Below are positions 1 through 11,028 of a stretch of 64,000 nucleotides of DNA, piece by piece. Under the pieces are notes generated by a model. That model saw nothing but the letters and a program-made list of their open reading frames with translations, made no database searches and was not told the origin of the DNA. Every line of letters starts with the position of its first letter. Position 1 is the first letter of the stretch. The translations under genes were made by a program, and so were the position numbers. Where the stretch lies: contig CM075760.1 in NCBI GenBank assembly GCA_037974335.1, positions 37,147,609 through 37,211,608 on the forward strand. The letters are read 5' to 3'. This DNA comes from Prionace glauca (taxonomy: Eukaryota; Chordata; Chondrichthyes; Carcharhiniformes; Carcharhinidae).

Positions 1-55
1 TTTCAATCTGAGCTGTGAGGCTACAGCAGTAAGGACCAAAACTCAAACCCATTTT

Positions 56-136
56 ACCAGCGGTGGGATGGGAACCCACACCTTCACAGAGACTGGAGTT
101 TTAATCCAGCGCCTTTGACTGCTCGGCCACACTACT
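56..136 (-). pseudogene. tRNA-Leu pseudogene
   Basis: Read on the minus strand, the D-arm, the long variable region and the T-arm align with vertebrate tRNA-Leu(AAG). The anticodon triplet reads AAA, which is not a leucine anticodon, and the two acceptor strands pair poorly. It resembles the better copy at 688-769 and is probably a dead duplicate of the same module. Confidence 0.7.
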
Positions 137-269
137 ACATTAGGATGTATCATAATCATATTATTTAATGGAAATGTTACTGAAATTCGTATAAAGCAAT
201 GCAGTTGGGGAAGACCATGGGGAGGATTGAGACAGATCCTTCCCTGTACCAGATAAGCCTGAACTGTGT

Positions 270-370
270 AACAAACAGAAATCATTTCCAGTCAGAAACA
301 CAATGAGCGGCACTGAAGGGACAGCATCATTTAAACTGTCCTTAAGCTCGTCGCTTCTCAATTTCCTTTT
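270..370. repeat. Partial copy of the tRNA-Leu flanking module
   Basis: This stretch repeats the tRNA-Leu downstream flank seen at about 890-990 and 7890-7980. The shared text includes an ATTTAAACTG-like run followed by a CTCGTC motif. It indicates that the decayed tRNA at 56-136 came from the same duplicated unit. Confidence 0.6.
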
Positions 371-1170
371 GCTGTTTTTTGAAGGTAAGCAGTGGGGGTG
401 TGGAAATGGCCTTCGCGTGATATTCGCCTCCATCGATTGTACACTTAAGAAGATGCCACAGCTTCTGAACTCTGGGGACTGACTGGGGGAGGAAGAACAC
501 TGAGGAGTCCCAGAGGAGGTCGGTGCGTGATTTTTTTTGGTGTGTCCTATCGGAACTGACGATTGATGAGTCAAATGCAATATTCTGTTCTTACAGGGAC
601 ATCTGTCAAAAACGGCACCGCACACACTCCTGCATCCAACCACAGTTGTTGGATTTCAACTCCAAGGTCAAAAACTTGCACCAACTCTGGCAGCGGTGGG
701 ATTCGAACCCACGCCTCAATAGAGACTGGAGCCTAAATCCAGCGCCTTAGACCGCTCGGCCACGCTACCACACAGCAAGGTATCATAATCATGTATTTTT
801 ATTGCATTAATACTGAAATATATCAGAATCCGTGGAGCTGGGATGGGCCATGAGGAAATCGTATCCGAATCAGATGATCCTGAAATGTGCAGCAAACAAA
901 AATCATCTCCAGTCAGAGACACAATGAGCTGCAGTGAGGAGCCGGCTCCATTTAAACTGAATTAACCTCGTCTGGACCCCAGAAAGGACAATATGTTTTC
1001 CTGTTGAACTGGCTCAGGGTTTTCACTTGAGAAATGACAGAACACACGGCGAGGCTGAGATTTGAGCGTTCTGCCGGGAAATAACTGAAATTTATTGTCA
1101 CTGATTGGAGGAGAGCAATAAATCTTCATTCCCTGGCTTGCAATCAAAACAGCAGTGAAAGCTTCAAACT
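360..1170. repeat. tRNA-Leu segmental module, copy 1
   Basis: The sequence on both sides of the tRNA-Leu at 688-769 is recognisably repeated at about 7390-8160 around another Leu-like tRNA. Homology covers roughly 300 bp on one side and 400 bp on the other. The unit that duplicated was therefore several hundred bases of flanking DNA plus the tRNA, not a retroposed tRNA alone. Divergence between copies is considerable. Confidence 0.75.
688..769 (-). tRNA. tRNA-Leu(TAG)
   Basis: On the minus strand this is a near-perfect class II tRNA: acceptor GGTAGCG pairs with CGCTGCC, an A box and a canonical TTCGAATCC T-loop are present, and the anticodon loop TTTAGGC gives anticodon TAG. It differs from typical vertebrate tRNA-Leu(TAG) mainly in the variable arm. 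A run of T on the minus strand about 15 bases downstream (669-673 on +) is a plausible RNA polymerase III terminator. No intron is present, as expected. Confidence 0.93.
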
Positions 1171-1960
1171 CTAACCACCAGACCAACAGATTACAGCGGG
1201 TTTTACAACTTGTTTTGTCCATGATCCTGTTGTTACTTTAATTTCCACGCCAGACCACTTGCACCAAAACCTAACACCTGCAAAATGTTACCATTTTCAA
1301 CACCAGGGAAGTGTTCAGCCAATTGCAGCAATAATTCTACAATAGTTATCCCGTCCGAATCCCATGGAATGAAACTGGGCAGATTTTTTTTTCCGAATCC
1401 TTTTTATTGAATACTGAGGGAAAAGTTCTATTCTTCATATTTTTGTAAATTTTAATTAGTCTGATGGGTTCACCCTGCATTCTCTAATTGTGAAATCAGG
1501 GGTCAGTCCTTAAAAGCGGCAGAATGTAAGGTTGGAGGATGTTTTATTTGACACAAGGAATGATGGACAAGGTAACACTGAGCTGGTGATTGCGGAACCC
1601 GGGTGTTCCAATGATGCAAAGTCATCGTTTTCACCACCATGGGCTCGATGACAGGTGTCAAGTGTGGAAATAAGCAGAGTGCGTTTTTATAATGAGAAAC
1701 CTGCCTATTGTGTGACGGAAGAGAAGGAAGAGAAAGGCTAAAATGAGGATGATCCGCTGATTGGGAAAGTCACTGTCAGCTTCCCTGTTGGATCAGTGGT
1801 TTGGATTCTGCACTGTGGCCACAAGTTTATATCACTTGTGTGTGATATAAACATGGCAATGTGAAGGAGAGACTTGTATTTGGTGAATAAAAAGACAGAA
1901 ACAAAACAAAAGACAGTTGGCTCATGGATAATATAATACTTTATAGTGTAGTCATCAGCT
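1170..1960. other. Intergenic, no gene recognised
   Basis: No coding, RNA or clear mobile element signal is seen. The last 200 bases belong to the duplicated tRNA-Glu upstream flank, which is also seen before 6393 and 60036. Confidence 0.5.
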
Positions 1961-2032
1961 TCCCTGGTTGTCTAGTGGTTAGGATTCGGTGCTCTCACCG
2001 CCGCGGCCCGGGTTCGATTCCCGGTCAGGGAA
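1961..2032 (+). tRNA. tRNA-Glu(CTC)
   Basis: A 72-base tRNA nearly identical to vertebrate tRNA-Glu(CTC): acceptor TCCCTGG pairs with TCAGGGA, the A box is intact, the anticodon loop carries CTC, and the T-loop is GGTTCGATTCC. A T-for-G change at position 10 and one in the anticodon stem (GGTGC versus GGCGC) are the main differences. No long T run follows closely, so termination may rely on a weak signal. Confidence 0.93.
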
Positions 2033-2194
2033 TGTAGATTTATTGCAACAATCCTGTGTTACTTCCCGGTCTGCACCAGTTCTGTTGGAGTCGCTATCAG
2101 GGAGATTTCCTCTTTAGTATCTGAATTGGAAATGTTACATTTAAAGAACAAAGGAAAAAGGGAGCGACAGGCTACAAAATGCGGATGATTTTTG

Positions 2195-2257
2195 GAAGAA
2201 AGATGAAAATGATGCATTAATGAATGGGTAGAAATCATTGCTCCCTTAGATATTTGC
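2195..2257. repeat. 63-bp exact duplicate, copy 1
   Basis: These 63 bases recur without a visible difference at 4075-4137. The flanks differ, so the block is a short local copy and not part of a large tandem. Confidence 0.9.
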
Positions 2258-2289
2258 GAGACAAACGCTTTTAAATGTTTTTATTCTAA

Positions 2290-2850
2290 CATGAATCACA
2301 GGAGGAGAAGCAGACCACTCGGCCCATCGAGATTTCCACCATTCAATATCATCATGGCTGATCTTTGGATATAACTTAGTTTTTCCAGCAACTCCCCATA
2401 TCCCTGAATTCTCCAAGAAATCAGAAACCCGTTTATCCCAACTTTATATGTGCTTGATGATGGGACATACATCACTGTCAGGTACAGAGAATGCCAAAGA
2501 TTCTCACGCTTTGAGTGAAGCAATTTCTGCTTATCTTAGCCCTAAATGATAATCTGTGCCGCATTGGGTCAGATTCCCGAACAGCAGAAAAAAGAAAATC
2601 TCTCAGCCTTCTTCCATCAAACCGAATCAGAACTGTGTAGGTTCAAAGTGATCACCTCATATTCTTCTAAACTACAGACAATTTCATCATAGGACAACTC
2701 ACTGACCCCAGGGAGCAATCTGGTGAACCTTCTCCTTACCGTTTCTAATGCAAAGCATAAACATTTTTAAATGTGACTGTCACATCTGTGCAGAATATTC
2801 AACCTGACTTCAACAAAACCCTGTGTAACAGGAGAAAAACCTCGTTATTT
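2290..2850 (-). mobile_element. Degenerate CR1-type LINE 3' fragments
   Basis: On the minus strand the text follows the C-terminal coding part of shark CR1 elements, including the typical block where a signal about front-end joint residues is followed by a tail with 'tggctgatct' on +. It is heavily diverged. Part of its edge (2766-2822) recurs exactly at 3495-3551. Confidence 0.6.
2766..2822. repeat. 57-bp exact duplicate, copy 1
   Basis: These 57 bases are identical to 3495-3551. The first copy lies inside an old CR1 fragment, and the second lies in the tRNA-Thr flank. Confidence 0.9.
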
Positions 2851-3144
2851 TTAAACTCCTGTCTGCCGCCAGTAAGAACATAATGTAATTTCCTTCCAAT
2901 TAACTGCTGCACCTACATGTGTATTCCTTGTGTAAATACATCTATTCTATTCTTAATATCAACATTTATATTTTTCAGCTCCTCAAATATGTTCTGGTCA
3001 TTCTATATTTTTTCACGAAGAAGAAAATCGGTTTACTTTCCAAAGTTGCACCCGATCTGCCCCTATACTTAGAAGAGCACTCTGTTCCACCTCCCACTCT
3101 ACCTGCCTTTTTCCTACGGTTTATTGTAACTAAACTTTGTGTGG

Positions 3145-3217
3145 AGGCTCCAGCGAGAATTGAACTCGCGACCCCTGGTTTACTAGACCAGTGCTCTAAC
3201 CACTGAGCTATGGAGCC
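3145..3217 (-). tRNA. tRNA-Thr(AGT)
   Basis: A 73-base tRNA on the minus strand: acceptor GGCTCCA pairs with the 3' strand, the D-arm reads TAGCTCAGTGGTTAGAGCA, the anticodon loop CTAGTAA gives anticodon AGT, and the T-arm is paired with a GTTCAATTC loop. The body is closest to vertebrate tRNA-Thr. It is almost identical to the gene at 10956-11028, which carries CGT, so a single anticodon base separates the two isoacceptors. Confidence 0.9.
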
Positions 3218-3494
3218 AAATGCTATCGCCACCTTGCGGTACGAATAGCATTATCAGTGGATTGAGGAGCAGGATGGGGTTTGAGGTGGGGGATTTTTGA
3301 TGAATGTGGAAATGTCTGAGGTGGAGAGCAGAAAGTTAAAAGCCGCAACTTGAAAGTGACATGATTTGACATGTGTGCTGTATGTGTATTTGACATGTAT
3401 GTTGTGTATCTGACATGTATGTTCTTCAGAGTTTTTCGTTAGTGTTACACCTCCGACTTCTCCAGCTCCGATGCCAGTTCATCCAGCTGGAAGA

Positions 3495-3551
3495 TTTAAA
3501 TGTGACTGTCACATCTGTGCAGAATATTCAACCTGACTTCAACAAAACCCT
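3495..3551. repeat. 57-bp exact duplicate, copy 2
   Basis: Identical to 2766-2822. See that entry. Confidence 0.9.
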
Positions 3552-3609
3552 TCACTGACGCTGTGGGGCGGGTTTTCATTAAATAAAGAATTGAACAAAA
3601 AATGATTCA

Positions 3610-3669
3610 CTCCGTGACTGGGAATCGAAACCGCGTCACGGCGCTGATCCTGATCACTGGACCCTCAGT
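3610..3669 (-). pseudogene. Decayed Glu/Asp-like tRNA
   Basis: On the minus strand a GGTC(C)AGTG D-arm and a TTCGATTCCC T-loop followed by a paired-looking 3' acceptor resemble tRNA-Glu or tRNA-Asp. About ten bases of the anticodon region are missing and no anticodon can be assigned. It is probably a dead copy or a tRNA-derived SINE head. Confidence 0.5.
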
Positions 3670-4074
3670 GATGCTGATGTGAGAGATTTGTAATGAATTG
3701 ACCATCTCTGTGCCCATTGCTTTATTTCCAATAATTTTCAACAAAAATAAGTCACGGTGAGAAATGACTGGAAGCGAAAATGACAGGATTTGAAGCTCAG
3801 TTAGAAATTCCCCATCCATCCTCTGGGCAGGGATTGCAGTCTCAATGTTGGCAATTCTGCAGCTTATATCGGCAAACAGCCATTCAGTCTGTGTTCCTGT
3901 CTGTCTTCTCGATCGGAGTAACTCCGTTTGATAAAGTGTCATCTGGACTCGAAACGTCCGCCCTTTTCACTCCTTACAGGTGCTGTCAGACATTGGGAGA
4001 TTTTGGAGCATTTCCTCTTTCCCCATCCGCAGTAATGTGCTTTTATCACTGAAGACAATTGATTGGGATTATTC

Positions 4075-4137
4075 GAAGAAAGATGAAAATGATGCATTAA
4101 TGAATGGGTAGAAATCATTGCTCCCTTAGATATTTGC
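4075..4137. repeat. 63-bp exact duplicate, copy 2
   Basis: Identical to 2195-2257. See that entry. Confidence 0.9.
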
Positions 4138-4303
4138 CAGATGAAAGTTTTGAGGTTGGGATAAGTTGTACAATCAGATTGAAATAACGGTTATCTCCCT
4201 GAATTCAGTGACATGGGCTCTCAGTCTAACCATCGGAACCTGCAGCAACATGGCCTAGTTGAACATTGCAGACACGCAGATTCGCTATAGTGCACTGCCA
4301 GCT

Positions 4304-4376
4304 GTTTCTGTAGTGTAGTGGTTATCACGTTCATTTAACAGACAGAAGGTCCCCGGTTCGAAACCAGGCAGAAACA
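4304..4376 (+). tRNA. tRNA-Val(AAC)-like gene, weak anticodon stem
   Basis: The 73 bases align over the full length with vertebrate tRNA-Val(AAC): acceptor GTTTCTG pairs with CAGAAAC, the A and B boxes are intact and the AAC anticodon is in place. The anticodon stem has two non-pairing positions, and the 3' side of the T-stem has a changed base. The acceptor change is compensated on both strands. It may be a recently weakened gene. Confidence 0.65.
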
Positions 4377-5124
4377 ATTGTTAAGCTTTCTCGTGTGGTG
4401 GAAGGGAAAACTGTTTGATTTCAGTTTGTTGCTCAACATGAACCGAACTTCGATGTTAAACACATGTTATCGTTGATCTGATATCACCCTCAAATATTTT
4501 CTGTGAAATTATAAACACGTTATTTTGACGAAAAGACAGGGAAGTCGATTTTGACACCGAGCATTTATCCGCATCTTATTCAGTCTACAACAGATTTAAT
4601 GGGTTTCTAGGTGCAGATTAATATGGTTAATCACCGTCTGAAATATCTGATAGTAGTATGTGCTCAAAAAGACAGATGCAAGTGATACTGTAAGTGAACT
4701 AGAGGAAATGGCACACATTTCACGGAAGAATATATTTTAAAATCGTTTTTCATCACTAAGAAACAGGAGAAACCAATCAGACAGATGAGGGAATCGAGAC
4801 TCAGTGCGGATCTACTGGACTTTCCTGAAACGGACAGAATTTATGTGCCTGAATGTTTCAATCCCATAATAAAAATGCTGATCAGTTCCCTTTGCCTCCC
4901 GTTGAATTCCTCTCTGTGGTAAGAGACGTGGATTTATTTTACCTTCCCGTTCATAGGAGAAAGGGAATAACCAATACACTACAGCAGTGCTGCGGGATCA
5001 ACGGAACTAAAGAGACTTGTATAGAATTGTAAACAGTGCCGTCATACTGCAGTTCTGGAACAGGTTTTCAGAAATAGAATTGTGATCACTGACACACTAG
5101 TTTAGAATTTACTTAATACCGACT

Positions 5125-5199
5125 ATCTCTGTGGTGCAATTGGTCAGCGCGTTCGGCTGTTAACCGTAAAGGTTGGTGGTTTGAAACCACACAGGGACG
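5125..5199 (+). tRNA. tRNA-Asn(GTT)-like gene, one base inserted
   Basis: It matches vertebrate tRNA-Asn(GTT) in the acceptor, D-arm and anticodon loop CTGTTAA. An additional T interrupts the 3' side of the anticodon stem, making it 75 bases, and the T-arm is shortened to about four pairs. A T run follows within ten bases. It is probably a pseudogene or a low-activity copy. Confidence 0.6.
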
Positions 5200-5369
5200 G
5201 AATTTTACTATTTTCTCACCATCAGCATTCACAGCAAACAGTTGCCTGTTGGCAATGGGTCCGTTGGTGCCAATACAAAATAGCTGTCAATTGTTCCCGG
5301 CTGTACTGTTATCTGGTGTTACCAACATTATTTAATGACGATTGATTTCTAACACATCACATAAAACAT

Positions 5370-5880
5370 TATATGTTCCATTACACCACTAAATTTTGAA
5401 AAAAGTACAATCGAAACATGAACATGTGGCTGAGCATTTGTTCCAATTCCATATCCTTGTTTCCATTCATTCCTGGAATGATCATAAATCTGTCTAACCC
5501 AAACTGAAATGTGTTCAATGATGGAGCATCAGAACCCTCTGGAGTAGAGAATTCCCAAGATTCACCAGCCTTTGAGTGAAGCAATTTCTCCTCATCTCAG
5601 CCCTCAATCATCAGCACCTTATCCTGAGATTGTGCCCCCGTGTTTCAGATTCCCGGATCAGGAGAAATAATGTTTCAGTTTTTCAGTGCTACCTATTGTT
5701 TCCCATTAAAGCTGTTGAGATTTTCCAGCATTTTCTGTTTTTGATTCAGATTCCAGCATCCTCAGGTTTTGCTTTCATTCTGTCCAAAATGCGGGGATCC
5801 AAACTGCACAGACTGTTCCAAATGTGGTCTCAACAAAACCCTGAATTACTGGAGAAAGAATTCAAACCCTTCAAAACTTA
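5370..5880 (-). mobile_element. Old CR1 fragment interrupted by a SINE-like repeat
   Basis: The minus strand carries CR1 3'-coding text with the typical 'attcccaagattcacc' block on +. At about 5700-5785 it is interrupted by a dispersed repeat with 'gagattttccagcattttc', also seen at 40345-40460 and 58380-58435. After it the CR1 text resumes. Confidence 0.65.
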
Positions 5881-6019
5881 ACTCCGAGCTCAAGGCTGGA
5901 AGGAGAGTGTGACAGTGGATAATTCTCACTGTGTACATTCCTGTCATCAGTAACTGGATCAGGAAGATAAGATATCTGTGTTTCTTTGTACTGTTATCTG
6001 TAAACTCCATCTCCTCTCA

Positions 6020-6790
6020 ATGCCGTGTATCATCCTTTGGCTTTCCCTGCTTCCCAGTTTGGTAAATGACTTGTCCCCGTTACCCTCCGTGTTGAAAACC
6101 TGCTGTGTGTTACCTTCCAAGTTTCACAGGAACCACAGTGATGGGTTTGGTGGGATTTGGAAATTGAAAGCGCCACATGAGCAGCTTGCGGGGCCATTTC
6201 ACCTCACTGTCCATTTCCTGTTCCAGCTAACAGGAATCACTGCTTTCATTGGCTCAAACTGTCACTTGTGTGTGATCTAAACACAGCAATGTGAAGGATA
6301 AACTTGTATTTGGTGAATTAAACAGTCTGAAGTAAAATAAATAGCAATTGGTTCATGGATAAGTTCATCTTTAAAAAAAAATTGTATCAGCTTCCCTGGT
6401 GGTCTAGTGGTTAGGATTCGGCGCTCTCACCGCTGCGGCCCGGGTTCGATTCCTGGTTAGGGAAAGTAGATTTATTGTTGTACAACAATCCTGTGTTACT
6501 TCCACTTCTCTCGGAATCAATATCCTCTTTAACGTCTGAATTGGAAATGTCACATGAAAAGAACAAAAAAGAGAGAGAGCGATAGGCTACAAAGCGCAGA
6601 TGATATAAAATGCTGATGTTAAAATCTGACTGTTAATAGGGAAAACTTTATTCCTTCTACTGACACAAATACCTCGCAGATCTGGGTCCAAATCTTGTGC
6701 TCAGTGACAAGAAAACACTTTCATTGAATTCAGCAGTAACTTTCCTACCTCCAGTGAAGAAGAGGCAGTTTTCACTCAGAAGCAGCAACT
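6020..6790. repeat. tRNA-Glu segmental module, copy 2
   Basis: The flanks of the tRNA-Glu at 6393-6464 recur around the decayed Glu tRNA at 60036. This includes a block on each side, about 6080-6240 versus 59750-59900 and about 6640-6790 versus 60270-60430. The nearer flanks also match those of the tRNA at 1961. Confidence 0.75.
6393..6464 (+). tRNA. tRNA-Glu(CTC)
   Basis: A 72-base tRNA matching vertebrate tRNA-Glu(CTC) in all arms, with anticodon CTC. On the 3' acceptor side two changes give G-T wobble pairs next to the T-arm, and one T-stem pair is weakened. It is still foldable and likely functional. Confidence 0.88.
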
Positions 6791-6829
6791 GTGAGATTAA
6801 GTGGAGAGGGGGATAAGGACAGGTTAAAG

Positions 6830-7480
6830 CAGTGTGAATTGTCTCAAGCCTGGACACTTACTAGGATTTTGCAAGCCCAGGCCAAAAGGTGGGGGTTACA
6901 AGTCGTGTTTCATGAACGCAAAATCCCGGTTGAAGCCGTTCTGTGTATTTGGAATTTGTCTATCAGATCTGTTCAGCGATTCTGTGTTGTGGTGTGTCTT
7001 GAAGGCCGCCTTGGAGAAAGCTTACCCGAAGATCGGTGGGTGAATGCCCTTCACTGCTTAAGTGTTCCCCGACAGGAATGGAATAGCCTTGTCGGCTGTG
7101 AAGCGGTGTCCATTCATCTGTTGGAGTATCTGCATGGTCTGGGCGATATACCATGATACGGAATATCCTTTCAAGCAATGGATGAGGTAGACCACGGTGG
7201 CTCAGTTACATGTGTATATATGGTCTACCTGGTGGATTTTGTTCTCACGTTTGATGATGACATCCATTTCAATGATCCAACACATCTTGCAGAGGTTGCC
7301 GTGGCGGTGGTGTGTGGTGTCATTGTCGCTGTTCTCCTGCAGGCTGGGTAGTTTTCTGCGAACAATGGTCTGTTTGAGGTTGAACTGTGTTTTGAAGGCA
7401 AGGAGGTGGGTGTGGAGATGGCCTTCGCGAGATATTTGTCTTCATCAATTGCATGCTGAAGGTTCCCAAGAAGACACTGT
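6830..7480 (-). mobile_element. Degenerate Penelope-like element fragment
   Basis: In several minus-strand frames the text recalls the C-terminal part of Penelope-like retroelements, with pieces such as VVYLIHC, MNGHR and LQGGLQDT in the order expected for a GIY-YIG endonuclease region. The reading frame is broken in many places and both ends are lost. The family call is from memory of such peptides and is moderate. Confidence 0.5.
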
Positions 7481-8160
7481 AACTTCTCCACTCTGGGGAT
7501 GTGCTGGAGAAGGAAGGGCCTCTAACATTGTCCCTGTATGCATTCTGAGGAGGTCGGTGAGATTTCCTTTTTGCAATGGCGCGTCGGAACTGTCGATCGA
7601 TGAGTCAAGCGCAATATCCCGTTCTTGCAAGGGTGTTTGTCAAAATAATAACGAGACCACACACACCCCTGCGTTATACTGCTCGCTGGAAGTTGGGGGA
7701 TTTGAATCCACGCCTCTAGAGAGACTGGAGTTTAAATCCAGCGCCTTAGACCGCTCGGCCACACTACCACACAAGGATACGTGATAATACTGTCATCTCA
7801 CTGCATTGACACTGAAACATGTTAAAATCAGTGGAGTTGGGATGGGCGATGAAGAAATCGTCACCGAATCAGATGATCCTGGAATGTGCAGCAAACAAAA
7901 ATCATCTCCAGTCAGAAACACAATGAGCTGCAGTGAAGGGCCGGCTCCATTTAAACTGTCCTTAACCTCGTCTGCTCCTCAGATGGGAGAATATGGCTTC
8001 CTGTTGAATTTGCTGCGAGTCTTTACCTGAGAAAGGACAGAACACAAGGCGAGACTGAGATTCGTGCCTGCTGCCGGGAAATAATTGATATTTATTATCA
8101 CGGATTGGAGGAGAGCAACAAAGCTTCACTTCCTGACCTGCAATCAAAATAGCAGTGAAA
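7390..8160. repeat. tRNA-Leu segmental module, copy 2
   Basis: Homologous to 360-1170 on both sides of the enclosed Leu-like tRNA. See that entry. Confidence 0.75.
7687..7768 (-). pseudogene. tRNA-Leu(TAA)-like pseudogene
   Basis: The D-arm, anticodon arm (loop TTTAAAC, anticodon TAA) and variable arm follow tRNA-Leu. The 3' acceptor strand no longer pairs with the 5' strand and the T-stem is damaged. It lies in the second copy of the Leu module. Confidence 0.65.
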
Positions 8161-9230
8161 GTGGATTTGAAACTGATGTTTTCTCACGAAGATTTGAACC
8201 TCACCCACTGCTCTGCTCAGCATTCCTTCCTTTAGGTGACTGCAGAATTAATTCTTCGTTCAATGCAATCAAATCCTTCCAAATATTCCAGTTTGTTTGT
8301 TCCTGTTTCACTTTCAGATTCCTTCATTAATGCTCATCAGCGATAACTTGCTAAACTCCAGCCAGAAATTGAACAAGGCTGAAACCAGTTGTTGACATCG
8401 TTGATTTTTGGATGTTTGCATCTCCTCAAGTCTCTGTCCGTCTTTGTGTCTGTGTGTGTGTGTGTTGCTCTGTGCATCAATGTGATTTTGTTCCCAGAAG
8501 GAGTGAGCACATTTTTACATCACAAACTGCGGTCACTTTTTCATTCACCTCACTGGCAAATGGTACAGAAAATAACAACATGTTTGAAAGTAGAGAGAAA
8601 GATTGACTGATTCTGGTTCCTATTTTGATTGGCTATTGCTTACTGATTTGGTATCCGTATATCACAGAGGATAATTGGCATTTTCACTGATCAACACTTA
8701 AACTGACAGTGGATTCATTCGGTGTGATGGTGGGTTCCAGTTCTATATCTGCAATCACATCAACAACTTCTATCAGTTACTGTGAACACAGTGTTTCTAA
8801 TAGTTTGAAAATATACCAAAGCATAATCTAATAGCTCTTGTATTATTTGAAAAGAATATTTATAGATCTATTTGCATGTCAACTTATTGAATAACAGTGT
8901 GACCAGCAAAGCTTGAACCATGTTTCTTTGTTGCAGAAGGACACACAGTGTGTCTATGTTGAGAATATAAGTAGAAGCAGGAATAGAGGAAAACTGTGTG
9001 GCTCACGGTGCGATCAAGCCTCCAGCCTTTCAAATAACAGCTAACTTTCCTGAATAATTTTACTACAGCAATAGTTTAAATTCAGAACATTCGTTGCCTG
9101 GATTGAATTCAATTCTCTGTCTAGATGTTGTGCAAATTGTTATAATTGTTACTGTTTTGAATAACATTATATTGGATTCTGAAACTTAACTCTGTTTTTC
9201 TCTTCGTGTTTGCTGCCAGACCTGCTCATT
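8160..9230. other. Intergenic, no gene recognised
   Basis: A short TG run occurs near 8448-8465. A perfect ATTTGCAT octamer lies at 8870-8877 but without a promoter context. Nothing else is supported. Confidence 0.5.
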
Positions 9231-9231
9231 G

Positions 9232-9670
9232 AGGCATAGAGGTTAACAACATGGAAACAGGCCCTTCGGCCCAACTTGTCCATGTCATCCAAACCCCTAA
9301 ACTAATCCCAATTGCCCGCATTTGACCCATATTTTTCTTTTTCTATCGTACCCATATAATTATCTAAATGTTTTTTTAAAGATAAAATTGTATCCGCATC
9401 CACTACTACCCCTGGAATTTTCTGTATGAAGTAAAAAAAAAACCCACCTGGACACTTTTGGATTTCTCCCCTCACCTTAAATCTAAGCCCTCTAGCTTTA
9501 TATTCCCCTACCTTTGGGAAGAGATATTGACTATCTACCTTGTCTATGTCCCTCATTATTTTATAGACCTCTATAAGGTCACTCCTCAGCCTCCTACCCT
9601 CCAGAGAAAATAAAAGTCCCTCCTTATAACTCAATCCGTCAAGTACTAATAAATCCTAATAAATCTTTTC
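9232..9670 (-). mobile_element. CR1-type LINE 3' fragment
   Basis: A minus-strand frame of 110 codons reads as the C-terminal end of a CR1 ORF2, with RLRSDLIEVYKIM and a final KHLDNY-like block. The 3' untranslated end shows the common 'cccttcggcccaactt' text on +. It is 5' truncated. Confidence 0.8.
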
Positions 9671-9834
9671 TGCACATTTTCTATAGTAGGATAACCAGAA
9701 TTTGCACACGGTTTTACGAATGTGCCCTTAAAATGTCTTGTACAACTTCAACAAGACTTCCCAACCTGCTGAGAACTTTTGGAGCAATCTGTTTTTATTA
9801 AAAACATGAATTACTGTTTTTCTCATACACATGA

Positions 9835-10670
9835 ACACAATAAATAGAAGCAGGAATGGATCACTCGGCCTATCAAACCTGCTCTACCATTCAATGCCAT
9901 CATATCCAACCTTGGGCTTCAACTCCATTTTCCCACTAGCTCCCTATATCCCTCAATTCCCAGACAGACCGTATTTTTTTTTCCATCACAGTCTGAAACG
10001 TGTTCAATGAAGGAGCAGCGACAACCCTCTCTGGGGGAGAGTTTCAAAGATGCGCAGCACTTTGTGTGAAGTAAATTCCTCTGATCTCATAGAACCACTG
10101 CACTGCTGTAAGAGGCCATACGGCCCGTCTGACTCTGCAACGACTATCCGACTGAGACCACATCAAGGTCCCATTCCCGCAGCCCCACACACCCATCCTG
10201 CTAATCCCCCTAACCTACACACCTTTGGACACTTAGGGACAATTTGCCAAGTCCAATCGACCTAACCAGCACATCTTTGAGCTGTGGGAGGAAACCGGGG
10301 TACCGGGAGGAAACCTATGTATAAACGGGGAGAATAGACAAGCTCCAGAGTGACCTAAACGCTCTTTTTGCTGATGCTGTTTTAGATTCCCGCCCAGTGG
10401 AAACAATCTCTCAGCGTCCACCCTCTCGACCCCATTCAGAATGGAGCAGGTTTTTATGAGATCACCTCTCATTCCTCTAAACGCAAGAGAATTTCAACCG
10501 AATTTCCTCAAGTCCTCATCACAGCGTAAACCCGAGCTTACGGGGCAAACTAACGACCCTTCACCACACTGTCTGCAATGCAAGAATATCTTTTCTTAAA
10601 TATGGAGACCAGCATTGAGAAGAATTTCCCACATGCGGTCTCAATAAACCCTCTGAACTGTAGTAATAAC
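9835..10670 (-). mobile_element. CR1 fragment with an inserted SINE
   Basis: CR1 3'-coding text on the minus strand (about 9835-10085, resuming at about 10360-10670 with MRGDLIKT) is split by a SINE of about 270 bp at roughly 10085-10350. The SINE contains the 'cacatctttg' and 'gaggaaacc' motifs in reverse orientation. Confidence 0.65.
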
Positions 10671-10955
10671 GACTTATTGCTGAACTCCATTCCTTTGACA
10701 AGAAAGGTCAAAATGCCATTTCCCTTTCCAACTGATTGCTCACAAACTAACTTCCTGCGCTCCTATGTACAAACAAAACCACCCACTTTTTCAACCATGC
10801 CTCTTTTTGATACTTTCATGATCATGGGAATAACTAATCACTTTTTAAAGTCACGTTGGAAATGTCGACTCTCATATGAGCTGCCTTCATCCACTTCAAA
10901 CTCCGTTGCACTTGCTGTGTGTACTTTAAACTATATTTTCCAGGAAGAGTTAAGC

Positions 10956-11028
10956 AGGCTCCAGCGAGAGTCGAACTCGCGACCCCTGGTTTACGAGACC
11001 AGTGCTCTAACCACTGAGCTATGGAGCC
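10956..11028 (-). tRNA. tRNA-Thr(CGT)
   Basis: A 73-base minus-strand tRNA with complete pairing in all arms and T-loop GTTCGACTC. The anticodon loop CTCGTAA gives anticodon CGT. It is nearly identical to the Thr(AGT) gene at 3145-3217. The downstream flank to about 11320 is also related to the flank at 3400-3500, so the two are module duplicates. Confidence 0.92.

Noticed and set aside
8870-8877. Perfect ATTTGCAT octamer, possible Ig 3' enhancer
   Set aside because: A single octamer 8.5 kb past the membrane poly(A) signal, with no other B-cell motifs recognised and a tRNA region around it.
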